Of a DNA stretch of 64,000 bases, positions 26,500-36,575 are shown piece after piece (the stretch's first letter is position 1; each line of letters opens with the position of its first letter). The DNA is taken from assembly GCF_014076845.1 (NCBI RefSeq), contig NZ_JACGUT010000079.1:248001-312000 (forward strand), in the 5' to 3' direction. The position numbers and the translations under genes are program-made. The notes under the pieces are model-generated. The model was not told the origin of the DNA. It made no database searches and saw only the letters and a list, made by a program, of their open reading frames with translations. Source of the DNA: Colwellia sp. MB3u-41 (GTDB taxonomy: Bacteria; Pseudomonadota; Gammaproteobacteria; Enterobacterales; Alteromonadaceae).

Positions 26500-26736
26500 A
26501 TGTCTAAAGTTTGCCAAGTAACAGGCAAAGTGCCAATGGTTGGAAACAACCGTTCACATGCAAGAAACGCGACTCGTCGTCGTTTTTTACCAAACCTTCA
26601 ATCTCACCGTTTTTGGGTTGAGAGTGAAAATCGTTTCGTTAAATTACGTTTAACTCCGAAAGGAATGCGTATTATCGATAAGAAAGGTATTGATGTAGTA
26701 TTAACTGACATCCGTGCCCGTGGCGGAAAAGTTTAA
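26500..26736 (+). CDS. rpmB: 50S ribosomal protein L28
   Basis: A 78-residue protein matching L28 end to end ([19 protein letters not shown] at the start, [18 protein letters not shown] in the middle). It is a structural protein of the large ribosomal subunit. TTTTGGAGTACTCAGA precedes the start. rpmG follows after 24 bp, the conserved order. Confidence 0.97.
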   Translation: MSKVCQVTGKVPMVGNNRSHARNATRRRFLPNLQSHRFWVESENRFVKLRLTPKGMRIIDKKGIDVVLTDIRARGGKV

Positions 26737-26760
26737 CAACTACTTTTAGAGGAAATTATT

Positions 26761-26916
26761 ATGCGCGATAAAATTCGTTTAGTTTCTAGTGCCGGTACTG
26801 GTCATTTTTATACTACAGATAAGAATAAAAAGACTATGCCTGAAAAGATGGAGATCAAGAAATTTGATCCACGTATCCGTCAGCACGTTATGTACAAAGA
26901 AGCTAAAATTAAGTAA
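26761..26916 (+). CDS. rpmG: 50S ribosomal protein L33
   Basis: A 51-residue L33 ([17 protein letters not shown]..., ending [10 protein letters not shown]). It has no cysteines, so it is the zinc-independent form usual in gammaproteobacteria. GAGGAAA lies 7 bp before the ATG. It is co-transcribed with rpmB and followed by a strong terminator. Confidence 0.97.
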   Translation: MRDKIRLVSSAGTGHFYTTDKNKKTMPEKMEIKKFDPRIRQHVMYKEAKIK

Positions 26917-26932
26917 TTTTAATTTAGTTTTG

Positions 26933-26959
26933 AAAAACCCAGCAATTGCTGGGTTTTTT
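26933..26959 (+). terminator. Terminator of rpmB-rpmG
   Basis: An 11-bp perfect stem AAAAACCCAGC / GCTGGGTTTTT (26933-26943, 26948-26958) has an AATT loop and ends in six T. It is a classical intrinsic terminator. Confidence 0.9.
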
Positions 26960-27001
26960 ATTGCCTAAAATTTAGTATCATCGTTACTCTTTTACTTACT
27001 G

Positions 27002-27496
27002 ATGAATATTTTCATGAAACTTTCTCGTACTGGTTGGAATAACGTTATCATTTTTTCAGTGATGATTTTTATTCTTGTGATTAACGTAACCAATAAAAAA
27101 TTATATCCATCAGATAACAAGCAAAGCAATGAACAAACATTGTTTGCCAAGCATACTGTCATTTTATCGTTAGCGATTAATCAGCAAGTAACCATTGAAC
27201 GTATCGGACGAACTTGGCGAGCCACTCCCGTAAAGATTTCAGGACAAGCATTGGATCAAATGATGCTCTCCTGGCATGAAACACAGGGCATTGTTGTGAC
27301 TGAACCACCCGCACTTGACCACCAAATGGCGTTAGTTGTTTCGGTTGAATTAGCCGGTGAGGCACACTCTCAATTACTTAACCTCTTTATTACTAATAAT
27401 GAATTACTCGTTTTTAATCAGCAACAAAAAAAGTGGCTATCTTTTCCTCTGGCAATATTTTCTCAACTCATTCCCAATGAAATATTAGCAAGTTAA
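27002..27496 (+). CDS. Hypothetical single-pass membrane protein, 164 residues
   Basis: Not recognised. One membrane segment (about residues 13-31) precedes a roughly 130-residue soluble domain with alternating beta strands (HTVILSLAINQQVTIERIG...), probably periplasmic. A second in-frame ATG at 27014 is equally possible; neither has a clear ribosome-binding site. It lies between rpmG and an ATP-grasp gene, 35 bp before the latter, so the two may be co-transcribed. Confidence 0.65.
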   Translation: MNIFMKLSRTGWNNVIIFSVMIFILVINVTNKKLYPSDNKQSNEQTLFAKHTVILSLAINQQVTIERIGRTWRATPVKISGQALDQMMLSWHETQGIVVTEPPALDHQMALVVSVELAGEAHSQLLNLFITNNELLVFNQQQKKWLSFPLAIFSQLIPNEILAS

Positions 27497-27531
27497 ACGT
27501 TACGTCCTTCACTCTAACTATTAAGAAGACC

Positions 27532-28437
27532 ATGCCAATGACTCATGATAAAATACAGCACTGCGCGATACTGACCATGAACAACCTTGACGATTTTGAG
27601 GCATACGACAACTTACTAGAGCAGCCACTCCTTGTCTTAGGCTGGCAAATGCACATGGTATCGTGGCATGATAAAAGCGTTAATTGGAATGATTATGCGG
27701 CCGTTATCATTCGCTCGCCATGGGATTACCAAGATGACGCTCCTGCTTTTTTAAACGTACTAAATAGTATTGAACAATCGAGTGCTCACCTTGAGAATAG
27801 CTTAATTACAGTTGCATGGAATATTGATAAAATATATTTACGTGAATTAGCCCGTAACGGTATCAATATTGTAAAAACATTATGGCGAAAAAACCTAACT
27901 CAACAACAGGTTGCCGAATACTTTACTGAACTCAATGTTGATCAATTAGTGATAAAGCCACGTATTAGTGCCAATGCAGATAATACTTTTTGGTTAACGA
28001 AAGACAATCACACCAAATTTTATTCACAACTTGAGAAAGCGTTTTCAGCAAGCGAATTTTTAGTACAACCTTTTATGGAAAGTGTTATTGATGAAGGTGA
28101 ATTTTCACTGTTTTATTTTAATGGTCAGTACAGCCATGCTATTTTGAAAACACCAAAAGACCATGATTTTCGTGTTCAAGAAGAACATGGCGGACGTTTA
28201 GCTTCAATAACACCCGAAAAAAGTTTGATAAACCATGCTGAGCAATCCCTGAATGTCATAAAAGCACAAATAGGCATGCCACTCTACGCTCGTATGGATT
28301 TTGTTCGAAGCGAACAAGGCTTTGGGCTTATGGAAGCTGAGCTAATTGAGCCTTCATTATATTTTAATATGGATGAACATTCCGCAAACCGCTTTGCTCA
28401 AGCTTTTGTTAATCGTATGCAGTCTTTAACGCTGTAA
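27532..28437 (+). CDS. ATP-grasp family protein
   Basis: A 301-residue protein with ATP-grasp-like features: VIIRSPWDY (about 58-66), QLVIKPRISANADNTF (about 142-158) for the nucleotide-binding Lys, SLFYFNGQYSHAILK (about 198-212), and YARMDFV...LMEAELIEPSLYF for the metal-binding Glu region. Similar proteins (RimK/glutathione synthetase-like, DcsG-like) join a carboxylate to an amine or thiol using ATP. The substrate is unknown. It lies 30 bp upstream of mutM; context does not identify the product. Confidence 0.75.
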   Translation: MPMTHDKIQHCAILTMNNLDDFEAYDNLLEQPLLVLGWQMHMVSWHDKSVNWNDYAAVIIRSPWDYQDDAPAFLNVLNSIEQSSAHLENSLITVAWNIDKIYLRELARNGINIVKTLWRKNLTQQQVAEYFTELNVDQLVIKPRISANADNTFWLTKDNHTKFYSQLEKAFSASEFLVQPFMESVIDEGEFSLFYFNGQYSHAILKTPKDHDFRVQEEHGGRLASITPEKSLINHAEQSLNVIKAQIGMPLYARMDFVRSEQGFGLMEAELIEPSLYFNMDEHSANRFAQAFVNRMQSLTL

Positions 28438-28467
28438 TTTTTAAATTAAACCCGATCCAGAGTTACT

Positions 28468-29283
28468 ATGCCTGAATTACCTGAAGTAGAAGTTTGCCGA
28501 CAAGGCATTAGTCCCCATATTTTAAAACAAACCGTCTCTAAGGTCGTGGTACGTAATGCTAAGTTACGTTGGCCTATCCCTGAAACGGTACAAACCATGA
28601 TTGGTTATCGTGTACATGCGGTAGAACGACGTTCAAAATATTTGTTAATAAAATTTTCGCATGGCACTTTAGTTTTACATTTAGGCATGTCGGGAACCAT
28701 TAGAGTTATTGATGACAATATGCCTGTCGCAAAGCATGATCACTTTGATTTAGTCTTCACGCACGGCAAAGCGTTACGGCTGAATGACCCTCGCCGCTTT
28801 GGCGCAGTACTCTGGTTTAAAGACAATATAGACGAACGAGGCTTATTAAGTAAATTAGGCCCTGAACCACTCACTGACGATTTTTGTTATGGTTATTTAT
28901 TTAATAAAGCTAAAAATAGAAAAATGCCAATAAAAACCTTCTTAATGTCAAACCCTGTTGTCGTCGGTGTTGGCAATATTTATGCAAACGAAGCCTTGTT
29001 TAAAGCTGGGATTTTGCCAACCGCACTAGCAGGTACCATTTGTGAGTCACGTTTTGACCAACTCACTGATATCATCAAAACAGTGTTAACCGCCGCGATT
29101 GCTCAGGGGGGCACAACCTTAAAAGACTTTACCCAAGCCGATGGGCGTCCAGGGTATTTTGCGCAAGAACTATTAGTTTATGGTCGAGCAGGCAAGCAAT
29201 GTAAAACTTGCCAAACAACATTAGAAGAGGTTAGACAGTCAAATCGCAGTTCAGTTTTTTGTCCAAACTGCCAAACTGATTAG
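28468..29283 (+). CDS. mutM: Formamidopyrimidine-DNA glycosylase (Fpg/MutM)
   Basis: A 271-residue base-excision repair glycosylase/lyase removing 8-oxoguanine and ring-opened purines. It has the catalytic PELPEVEV N-terminus (Pro2, Glu3), the helix-two-turn-helix with GVGNIYANEALF, and the C-terminal zinc finger CKTC...CPNC. The length is normal. It is convergent with coaD 19 bp downstream, a conserved gammaproteobacterial arrangement. Confidence 0.96.
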   Translation: MPELPEVEVCRQGISPHILKQTVSKVVVRNAKLRWPIPETVQTMIGYRVHAVERRSKYLLIKFSHGTLVLHLGMSGTIRVIDDNMPVAKHDHFDLVFTHGKALRLNDPRRFGAVLWFKDNIDERGLLSKLGPEPLTDDFCYGYLFNKAKNRKMPIKTFLMSNPVVVGVGNIYANEALFKAGILPTALAGTICESRFDQLTDIIKTVLTAAIAQGGTTLKDFTQADGRPGYFAQELLVYGRAGKQCKTCQTTLEEVRQSNRSSVFCPNCQTD

Positions 29284-29302
29284 TCATTGATTAAAATGGC
29301 GG

Positions 29303-29836
<534 letters not shown>

Positions 29837-29946
29837 CTAACAAAGGTGAATTTGTTAAAGTATTTACTCGAAAAGCCTTTCCGTCAGTTCAATTTTGATA
29901 GTATGATGGAAAATAATACAATGGCACATAAACAGAAGTAACTGAC

Positions 29947-30603
29947 ATGAAAACCCGTGATAAAATTATTCAAGCTAGCATTGAGCTTTTCAATGACCAA
30001 GGCGAGCGCAACGTTACAACGAACCACATTGCTGCGCATTTAAGTATTAGCCCAGGTAACTTGTATTATCACTTTCGTAATAAAGAAGACATTATTCTTT
30101 CTATCTACGAAGAATATGCGCGTAACCTACTGCTAGAAACCGTTCCTTTTGTTTCCCCTGATGTAAAACCACTCGATACCATTATTTTATACATGGACGC
30201 TGTTTTTCAAGCACTGATGAAATTTCGTTTCTTCTACAGTAATCTTCCTGTCTTGTTAGCCAAAAATCCTTTATTACATGAGAAGTATGTTGAGGTTCAA
30301 TCATCAATCGCTTCGCGTGTCAGTGAAATGCTTTTGTCATTACGCACGACTAAAATGATGAAGTTCGCTGACGAAGACTTACCTGATATTGTCAGTATAT
30401 TACGTTTAGTAAATACCTTTTGGTTAAGTTTTTATCAAACACAAAATAAGAACATTGAAATTACTGATGCCGTTTTTTACGAAGGTGTACTGAAGATACT
30501 TGTGATTATTCAACCCTACATCACAGAGTCTGCGATGCCTGAGTTTTTAGAAGCTCGTACCATGTACCGTAAACGTTGTTTAGAAGTCGCTGACGTTGCT
30601 TAA
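29947..30603 (+). CDS. TetR/AcrR-family regulator
   Basis: A 218-residue TetR-type regulator. The N-terminal helix-turn-helix (TTNHIAAHLSISPGNLYYHF, about 24-43) is canonical. The C-terminal domain, with many aromatic and hydrophobic residues, would bind a ligand. Such TetR proteins next to coaD occur in other Alteromonadales (recalled). Targets are unknown. The neighbouring truncated acyl-AMP ligase gene and the TTTACGTA-rich site before it (31358-31375) are possible targets, but this is weak. Confidence 0.8.
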   Translation: MKTRDKIIQASIELFNDQGERNVTTNHIAAHLSISPGNLYYHFRNKEDIILSIYEEYARNLLLETVPFVSPDVKPLDTIILYMDAVFQALMKFRFFYSNLPVLLAKNPLLHEKYVEVQSSIASRVSEMLLSLRTTKMMKFADEDLPDIVSILRLVNTFWLSFYQTQNKNIEITDAVFYEGVLKILVIIQPYITESAMPEFLEARTMYRKRCLEVADVA

Positions 30604-30622
30604 CTAGGCTATAACGTTATAA

Positions 30623-30648
30623 AAGATATGACCCTTAGGCCATATCTT
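30623..30648. terminator. Hairpin after the TetR gene
   Basis: AAGATATG (30623-30630) and CATATCTT (30641-30648) pair over an inner CCTTAGG palindrome, between convergent genes. No T run follows, so its efficiency is uncertain. Confidence 0.4.
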
Positions 30649-30676
30649 GATTTAAAAGTCGTATTACATTCTACTA

Positions 30677-31336
30677 CTATGACCCAAGTGCTATTAGGTC
30701 CATCTCACTAAAGAAAGGTAGCCACCCGACAAAAACATCATCTGAACTTTCCGGCGACTTTATTGGTAACCGCTTCAAATTTTCGATAATATCACGGTGA
30801 GTTATAGTAACGTCTTCATTTATATTATTTGAATCAGAAAAATAGTTTAAAAAAGCAGGTGTCCTTGGTGCTATTTCAACAATGGCTTCAAGAGCCCCCA
30901 AAAGAGACACTGAATTTTCTGAGGTAAAAATACTGATTGATTTTAATATCCCTGTCTGTTCTTGACAGAAACTTCTAATCTGAGACACTTCTTTTAACGT
31001 TGTAAGCATCAAAACAGGTTGGCATTTATTGACAATCTCAAGTGTTTGTTTCGAATTATTTTGCGGTAAGGGTGCCGGTACGGCAATAACACCCGCCAAA
31101 AGACAACCATAAAATGCAACGACATAGTCAATATTTGGAGGGTAAAGCAATAAAACCTTATCACCCGTTTGTGTTTTACTTTTTAAAAAGTTAGCAACCG
31201 ACAATGCTTCAGACCAAAACTCTCTGAAGGTTAATTCAGTCAGTGGCTCTGTTTTAGAAGGTAAAAAGCTAAAAGCAACTTCATCAGGTTTAGCGGCAAC
31301 GTGGTGGTGTAAATATTCAATAATTGTATTTGGCAT
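30677..31336 (-). pseudogene. Truncated fatty-acyl-AMP ligase (N-terminal fragment)
   Basis: A 219-residue open frame matching only the first third of FAAL/acyl-CoA synthetase-like enzymes (usually about 580 residues). It has TGDKVLLLYPPNIDYVVAFYG in two halves and GVIAVPAPLPQ typical of FAALs. The P-loop region is degraded: where a TSGSTxxPKG is expected it reads FSDSNNINEDVTITHRD. It stops shortly after a WLPFF-S-EMDLI motif. Lacking the ATP-binding loop and the whole C-terminal two thirds, it cannot adenylate fatty acids. It is a decaying remnant, although the frame is intact and a ribosome-binding-like sequence precedes the ATG. Confidence 0.75.
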
Positions 31337-32102
31337 AGTGTAATCACTCTTTATAGGTTTACGTATTTACGTAAAAAAACATCGCTCATTTATTACTTAA
31401 AATATAATTACATTGTCTGTAAATGGCTACTATGACCCTGCCAATATTTTGCTGAATACTGCCAAACTTCATTATTCACTGACCACCTATAACACCGACA
31501 CTTTAGAAAAAATTGGCGAACAAACACAAATAATAGGCTTAATATTGATAGCTCATTATTATAAATCTCATTATAGTTTTATCGTTTACATATTTTATTG
31601 TTAATAAATAGATAAATTATTGTGGCCCTCTCCAGAGGTTTTGGTAGAAATATTAAGTTTATATTTTATAACGCGATCCCTTAATCAACGTTATAAAATA
31701 ACGCATGACTTAATATTTCTACCAATTTTTATTTGTCATCGACTTCTAGTCATTAGCTTGCTTATCGAATGCCTCTACAACACTGAGTATTTGATAGTAA
31801 TGAGAAATATTAACATCATAAGACAGTAACGTTTACAGGTACCTTACTCACCTATCTAAAGATTTAGTCGTTACACGAGTGTTGATATTGATTTATTGTG
31901 TCAATCTTTACGCGATGCTAATATCTTTGCTAACCGATGATTAAATTATGGAATGTTAATAATAAGAATGTAGAGTGTTAACTATTACCTTTAACATAAG
32001 ACGCTTATATTTAATATTTTGGGATCAGCCTGATCAAAAATCAGAAGTAACTTAACCCGGCACCTTATACAAAGACACGCCAATCACATTAGGATAATTA
32101 CC
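31337..32102. other. Long non-coding region with inverted repeats
   Basis: 766 AT-rich bases with only spurious short frames. It contains TTTACGTATTTACGTAAA (31358-31375) near the FAAL remnant start, the large inverted repeat at 31641-31725, and presumably the promoter of the downstream sensor operon. Confidence 0.5.
31641..31725. repeat. Large inverted repeat, arms 33 and 37 bp
   Basis: The left arm 31641-31673 begins TTGGTAGAAATATTAAGT. The right arm 31689-31725 ends ACTTAATATTTCTACCAA. The outer 18 bp are perfect, an inner TTATAACG/CGTTATAA block also pairs, and between them the arms differ in length. The loop is 15 nt. It could be a small non-autonomous element, a terminator-like hairpin or an operator. 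No other copy was seen here. Confidence 0.6.
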
Positions 32103-32345
32103 ATGAAAATAACTAAATGTTTATTAATCTCAACTTTTTTTATTAGCTCTGCAAGCTTTGCAAATACATCTACACAAGAGCAAGTGACACTACCCAGTAT
32201 AATTGACGTTATTAGCTTTTGTAGTAGTGATAAAACGTGTACCAGCATACTTCCTGTTATTGAAGAACAGGAAGTAAATTATGATGTAAAATATGAAACG
32301 GAATCTCTGAATACTGACCCTACAGAAATCGATATCGATGAATAA
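32103..32345 (+). CDS. Small secreted protein upstream of the hybrid sensor
   Basis: Not recognised. 80 residues: a clear signal peptide (cleavage probably after SFA, residue 20) and a mature acidic chain of about 60 residues with two cysteines, C40 and C46, that could form a disulfide. An AGGA site lies before the ATG. It ends 26 bp before the hybrid sensor, so both are probably on one transcript. A role as a signal or accessory to the sensor's periplasmic propeller is possible but unproven. Confidence 0.55.
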   Translation: MKITKCLLISTFFISSASFANTSTQEQVTLPSIIDVISFCSSDKTCTSILPVIEEQEVNYDVKYETESLNTDPTEIDIDE

Positions 32346-32371
32346 CAGACTATTTGGGTAGATCTAATATC

Positions 32372-35300
32372 ATGTTAAAACGTTGTCTGATCTTGTTTAT
32401 TATTTTGCAGTTTCACTGCGCTACTATATTAGCCAGTACATTACAAAAGACTTACAACGTCATTAATTTTACTACATCTAAAATTCGAGACCAACAAGAC
32501 GTTAAAGCCATCACACAAGATTCAAATGGCTTTATTTGGTTTGCCTCTAATTCAGGTCTCTTTCGCTTCGATGGCTTAAATGTTAAAAAACACTCACTTC
32601 AAACTATTAATGATAAGGATCCACTCGAAGTAAAATCCTTATTGATCGATAGTAATAACAAGCTTTGGGTAGGCACGAATAAACGTTTATTGAAATACAA
32701 TGAAAAGAGTGAAACATTCCATAAAGTCGAGTTAAATAGCGACGGTTATTCATTTTCCATACTTGTATTACTTGAAGACAATAAAAATAACATTTGGGTG
32801 GGTACAAGAGATAATGGCTTATTCAAAATAGAACAAAGTCCAACTAGTAATACTGTTTCTCATTTTCATAAAACAGCAAAAAATTCCTTGAAAATATCGA
32901 GCAATCAAATTCGAAGTTTGTATCAAGCTAACGATAATGAATTATGGTTTGGCACAAAAAATGGCCTAAGTAGTTATTCATTTGCAAACAAGCGAATAAC
33001 TGACCATAAGATTAATATGCCGTCGAATCTTCAAAAAAAACTAACTGTATATAGCATAATCAAGCTAAAAGAGAATTTATTGCTTGGCAGTAATATTGGT
33101 TTGATTGAGTTCAATAGATACACTTCTACTGGTTCTTTATATTCAACTGATAAGTTACTTGCATCACTTGTTTTTACCGTGAAATACTCTCAAGACAATC
33201 ATTTAATAGTCGGGAGTAAGATTAATGGATTAATGATAATTAATCCAAAAACAAAAGAAATAATAAAGCTCAACAATAGCCAAAATGAAAACTCTGAATT
33301 GAATTCAAATAGAGTTTATACCACTTTTTCTGACAGTACAGGGAATATTTGGCTAGGCACAAAAGTCGGTATTAATAAATTAACTTATAGTGATAGCTCC
33401 ATTGATTTATATCGCGTTAAAGATAATAGCTCACAGTGTATTACGAGTAATGAAAATCATGCCGTATTTTTAGATTCACAGAATAATATGTGGTTAGGGG
33501 CAAAAGGAAAAGGCTTAAATTTAATTAATCAAACCAATAATACTTGCAAATTTTTTAATAAAGATAATATCAATTTACCCAATATAACTTTCCAACTGAT
33601 TATGGATATAAAAGAAGATCTAGAAGGAAATATTTGGATTGCTAGCTTCAACGAAGGATTAATAAAATATAACCCACAAACAGAAAAATTCAGCCAATTA
33701 AGCTTTTCTGATACAAAAAAAACACAAATAATCCAACACGGGGAAATTCTAGATATTTTTATTGATAGAGACAATAACTTGTTACTCGGAATGATTGATC
33801 ATGGCTTAGTAAAGTACAATCAATCACTTAACACTTTGGAATTACTTGGGGAAAGCATGGCTAAAAAGCTCCAACGTAATAAATTAACCGTAAAAAGTAT
33901 CAAGCAAATAAATGATACTCTTTGGCTAGGAACCGCCTTTGCTGGATTGATTTCTTATAATGAAGCAACAGGTCAGATAAAATCATATTTATTAGACAAT
34001 AAAAATTTACGCATCGTTACAACCGCTCTCGATAACCAACAAAATATTTGGCTAGGTACTAGAGATAATGGAATAATCAAATTTACACCAACAACAGGTG
34101 AGTATATTAATTATCAAGCCAAAGATAGCTTAGCTAATAATAATATATTTGATATCCAAGTTGATAATAACAATAATCTTTGGATAGGTACCTATAACGG
34201 CTTATCTATATTTAATCAAAACACATCATCCTTTACTAATTATTATGAAAAAGACGGTATGCAATCGAATGACTCTTCACTAGGGAGTTTCTTTGATGCA
34301 AAAACCGGTGATCTATGGCTAGGAGGAATGAACGGTATTAACCGTATTCATACGAATACATTACGTAAAAAGGACGATAGTTCGTCTTTATACTTAACAA
34401 GTTTAAAGATTAATGGAGAGAAAGTTTCCGTAAGTGACGATAAAAAAACAAGCCCATTAAAAGAAAATATTATAAGCGCACAGCAATTAACGTTAACCCA
34501 TAAAGAAAACAATTTTGCCTTTAATTTTGCAAATATTAATTACCAAAATACTGACAAGCTCAGTTATCAATACCAGCTAGCAGGATATGACCATTGGAGT
34601 GAGGTTGCCCGTGAAAATCTCACCGCAAATTATACCAATATTCCTGCCGGTGAATACCAATTTCAAGTGCGTGTAACGAATAACAATGGACAATGGAATG
34701 GTGCCGAGACAAGTATTTCTATTCTTATTTTACCCCCTTGGTGGTTAACGACATTGGCATTAATCATTTACTCACTACTGATCATTATCTCTATCTATTT
34801 AGTTATTCATTTTCGCACCCGAGTGCTTAGAAATAAGACCAATGAATTAGAGCGCTCCGTTCAACGCCGTACCATAGAACTTGCTCAAGAAAAAGATAAA
34901 GTAGAGCGACTGCTTGAACAAAAAAATGAAGAGTTTGCCAACCTGTCTCATGAGTTTAGAACACCACTAACCCTTATTTTAGGAACAAGTTCACAGTTAC
35001 TCACTGCCCGCATGGCTGATAATCAGCTCAATCGAATTGAAGTTATTAAAAGAAATGGGTATCGACTCCTTCGAATGGTTGATCAGCTTCTGAATATAGA
35101 AACTTTTCGCGTGAAAGCTATCTCACAAAAATCGCTACAAAATACCGGTAATATCATCAAGCAACTTGTTGATGCTTTTACAGATCTTGCTTTAGAAAAA
35201 GGCATTAAATTACAAATAATTAATATCGAGGATATTGACTTTGAATTGGTGGATGATGCACTTGAGAAAATCGTCGTAAATTTACTTTCAAATGCAATAA

Positions 35301-36550
35301 AATACACCCATAACGGTGGCAGTATTACTTTAGAAACCAAACGCACTCTAAATAATGAACTCTATATTCAAATTGTTGATACGGGTATCGGTATACCCCG
35401 CGATCAGCTCGACAGTGTTTTCGAAAAATATAACCGAGTACTCAGTAAAGAAAGTGAGCAAATAACAGGAGCTGGCATTGGGTTGGCTTTAATCAAAGAA
35501 CTTATCATTAGCCACAGCGGAAGCATTACCTTAGCCAGCGAATTAGGAAGTGGCACTACAATAACAGTATTACTGCCAATAATTAACGAAGGTAAAGAAA
35601 AGCAGCAGAGCAATGCCATACTGAAAAATGTACAAATAGATAATATTGTTGCCATGGAATTAATGAGTTTAACCCAACAGACCGCACTTTCACCTATAAA
35701 AAACAGTGCTAACTTTTCTTCTACTGCGCAAGAGGAAAAAATAAAAATATTAATCATCGAAGATAACCATGATATGAATCAATATATAGTTGATTGTCTG
35801 GCTGATGATTATATTGTACTCAGTGCCTATGACGGTTTAGAAGGTGTAAATCTCGCCATTCAAGAAGTCCCTGACTTAATTATTAGCGATATTATGATGC
35901 CAAAACTTGATGGTTATCAAGCGACTCAGAAAATTAGAGCAAACCCCATAACTGATCACATTCCCATTATTTTACTTACGTCTCGACATGATTTAGAGAG
36001 TAAACTTAAAGGGTGGCATCATCAAGTGGATGAATATCTGACTAAACCTTTCAATCTCGAAGAATTAAGACTACGTATTGAAAGTTTACTGGCAATTAGG
36101 AATATACTTAAAAACAAAAAAAATCAAAAGGCAGCAAAGTCGCCTCATATAGAACAAAGCCTGTTAGATAAACTTATCGATGCTGCTTCGATTGAACAGA
36201 TTAGTAAACAAGATATTTTTATAGAAAAATTGAATGAAGTATTAGAAAAAAAATACCCTGACACATCAACAACAGTTAACAGTGTAGCTAAAGCAATGGC
36301 GATGAGCGAGAGACAATTATTTAGGAAGCTTAAAAGTATTTTAGGTGCGACACCTACTGATTATTTAAGACGTTTTCGTTTAGAGAAAGCATGCTTATTA
36401 TTAGCACAAGGACAAAGCGCAATAAATACTACTTTTGATACCGGTTTTTCATCTCAAAGTTATTTTAGTAAGTGTTTTAAAAGTGAATATGGTTGCACAC
36501 CAAGCGATTTTCAAAAAAAATTATTCGTGAAAAACGAAGAAGGTTTATAG
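32372..36550 (+). CDS. One-protein (hybrid) two-component system, HTCS type
   Basis: A 1392-residue membrane regulator. A signal peptide (1-22) is followed by about 14 ligand-binding beta-propeller repeats (each with NIWVGT or NLWIGT-like motifs, about 25-680), a Y_Y_Y domain (about 700-775), one membrane helix (about 789-812), a histidine kinase (H-box NLSHEFRTPL, His near 859; ATPase motifs DTGIGIP and GAGIGLAL), a receiver (D in ISDIMMPKLDG near 1173) and an AraC helix-turn-helix (about 1296-1386). It should sense an extracellular compound, often an oligosaccharide, and control transcription directly. No polysaccharide-use genes are nearby. ATG 32372 is used instead of an in-frame TTG at 32354. 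Confidence 0.88.
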   Translation: MLKRCLILFIILQFHCATILASTLQKTYNVINFTTSKIRDQQDVKAITQDSNGFIWFASNSGLFRFDGLNVKKHSLQTINDKDPLEVKSLLIDSNNKLWVGTNKRLLKYNEKSETFHKVELNSDGYSFSILVLLEDNKNNIWVGTRDNGLFKIEQSPTSNTVSHFHKTAKNSLKISSNQIRSLYQANDNELWFGTKNGLSSYSFANKRITDHKINMPSNLQKKLTVYSIIKLKENLLLGSNIGLIEFNRYTSTGSLYSTDKLLASLVFTVKYSQDNHLIVGSKINGLMIINPKTKEIIKLNNSQNENSELNSNRVYTTFSDSTGNIWLGTKVGINKLTYSDSSIDLYRVKDNSSQCITSNENHAVFLDSQNNMWLGAKGKGLNLINQTNNTCKFFNKDNINLPNITFQLIMDIKEDLEGNIWIASFNEGLIKYNPQTEKFSQLSFSDTKKTQIIQHGEILDIFIDRDNNLLLGMIDHGLVKYNQSLNTLELLGESMAKKLQRNKLTVKSIKQINDTLWLGTAFAGLISYNEATGQIKSYLLDNKNLRIVTTALDNQQNIWLGTRDNGIIKFTPTTGEYINYQAKDSLANNNIFDIQVDNNNNLWIGTYNGLSIFNQNTSSFTNYYEKDGMQSNDSSLGSFFDAKTGDLWLGGMNGINRIHTNTLRKKDDSSSLYLTSLKINGEKVSVSDDKKTSPLKENIISAQQLTLTHKENNFAFNFANINYQNTDKLSYQYQLAGYDHWSEVARENLTANYTNIPAGEYQFQVRVTNNNGQWNGAETSISILILPPWWLTTLALIIYSLLIIISIYLVIHFRTRVLRNKTNELERSVQRRTIELAQEKDKVERLLEQKNEEFANLSHEFRTPLTLILGTSSQLLTARMADNQLNRIEVIKRNGYRLLRMVDQLLNIETFRVKAISQKSLQNTGNIIKQLVDAFTDLALEKGIKLQIINIEDIDFELVDDALEKIVVNLLSNAIKYTHNGGSITLETKRTLNNELYIQIVDTGIGIPRDQLDSVFEKYNRVLSKESEQITGAGIGLALIKELIISHSGSITLASELGSGTTITVLLPIINEGKEKQQSNAILKNVQIDNIVAMELMSLTQQTALSPIKNSANFSSTAQEEKIKILIIEDNHDMNQYIVDCLADDYIVLSAYDGLEGVNLAIQEVPDLIISDIMMPKLDGYQATQKIRANPITDHIPIILLTSRHDLESKLKGWHHQVDEYLTKPFNLEELRLRIESLLAIRNILKNKKNQKAAKSPHIEQSLLDKLIDAASIEQISKQDIFIEKLNEVLEKKYPDTSTTVNSVAKAMAMSERQLFRKLKSILGATPTDYLRRFRLEKACLLLAQGQSAINTTFDTGFSSQSYFSKCFKSEYGCTPSDFQKKLFVKNEEGL

Positions 36551-36575
36551 CTTCGACCCTAAGCTCACACCACCA

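Noticed and set aside
31413-31829. Two short plus-strand open frames of 63 and 69 codons
   Set aside because: No ribosome-binding sites, low-complexity AT-rich content, and one of them covers the large inverted repeat.
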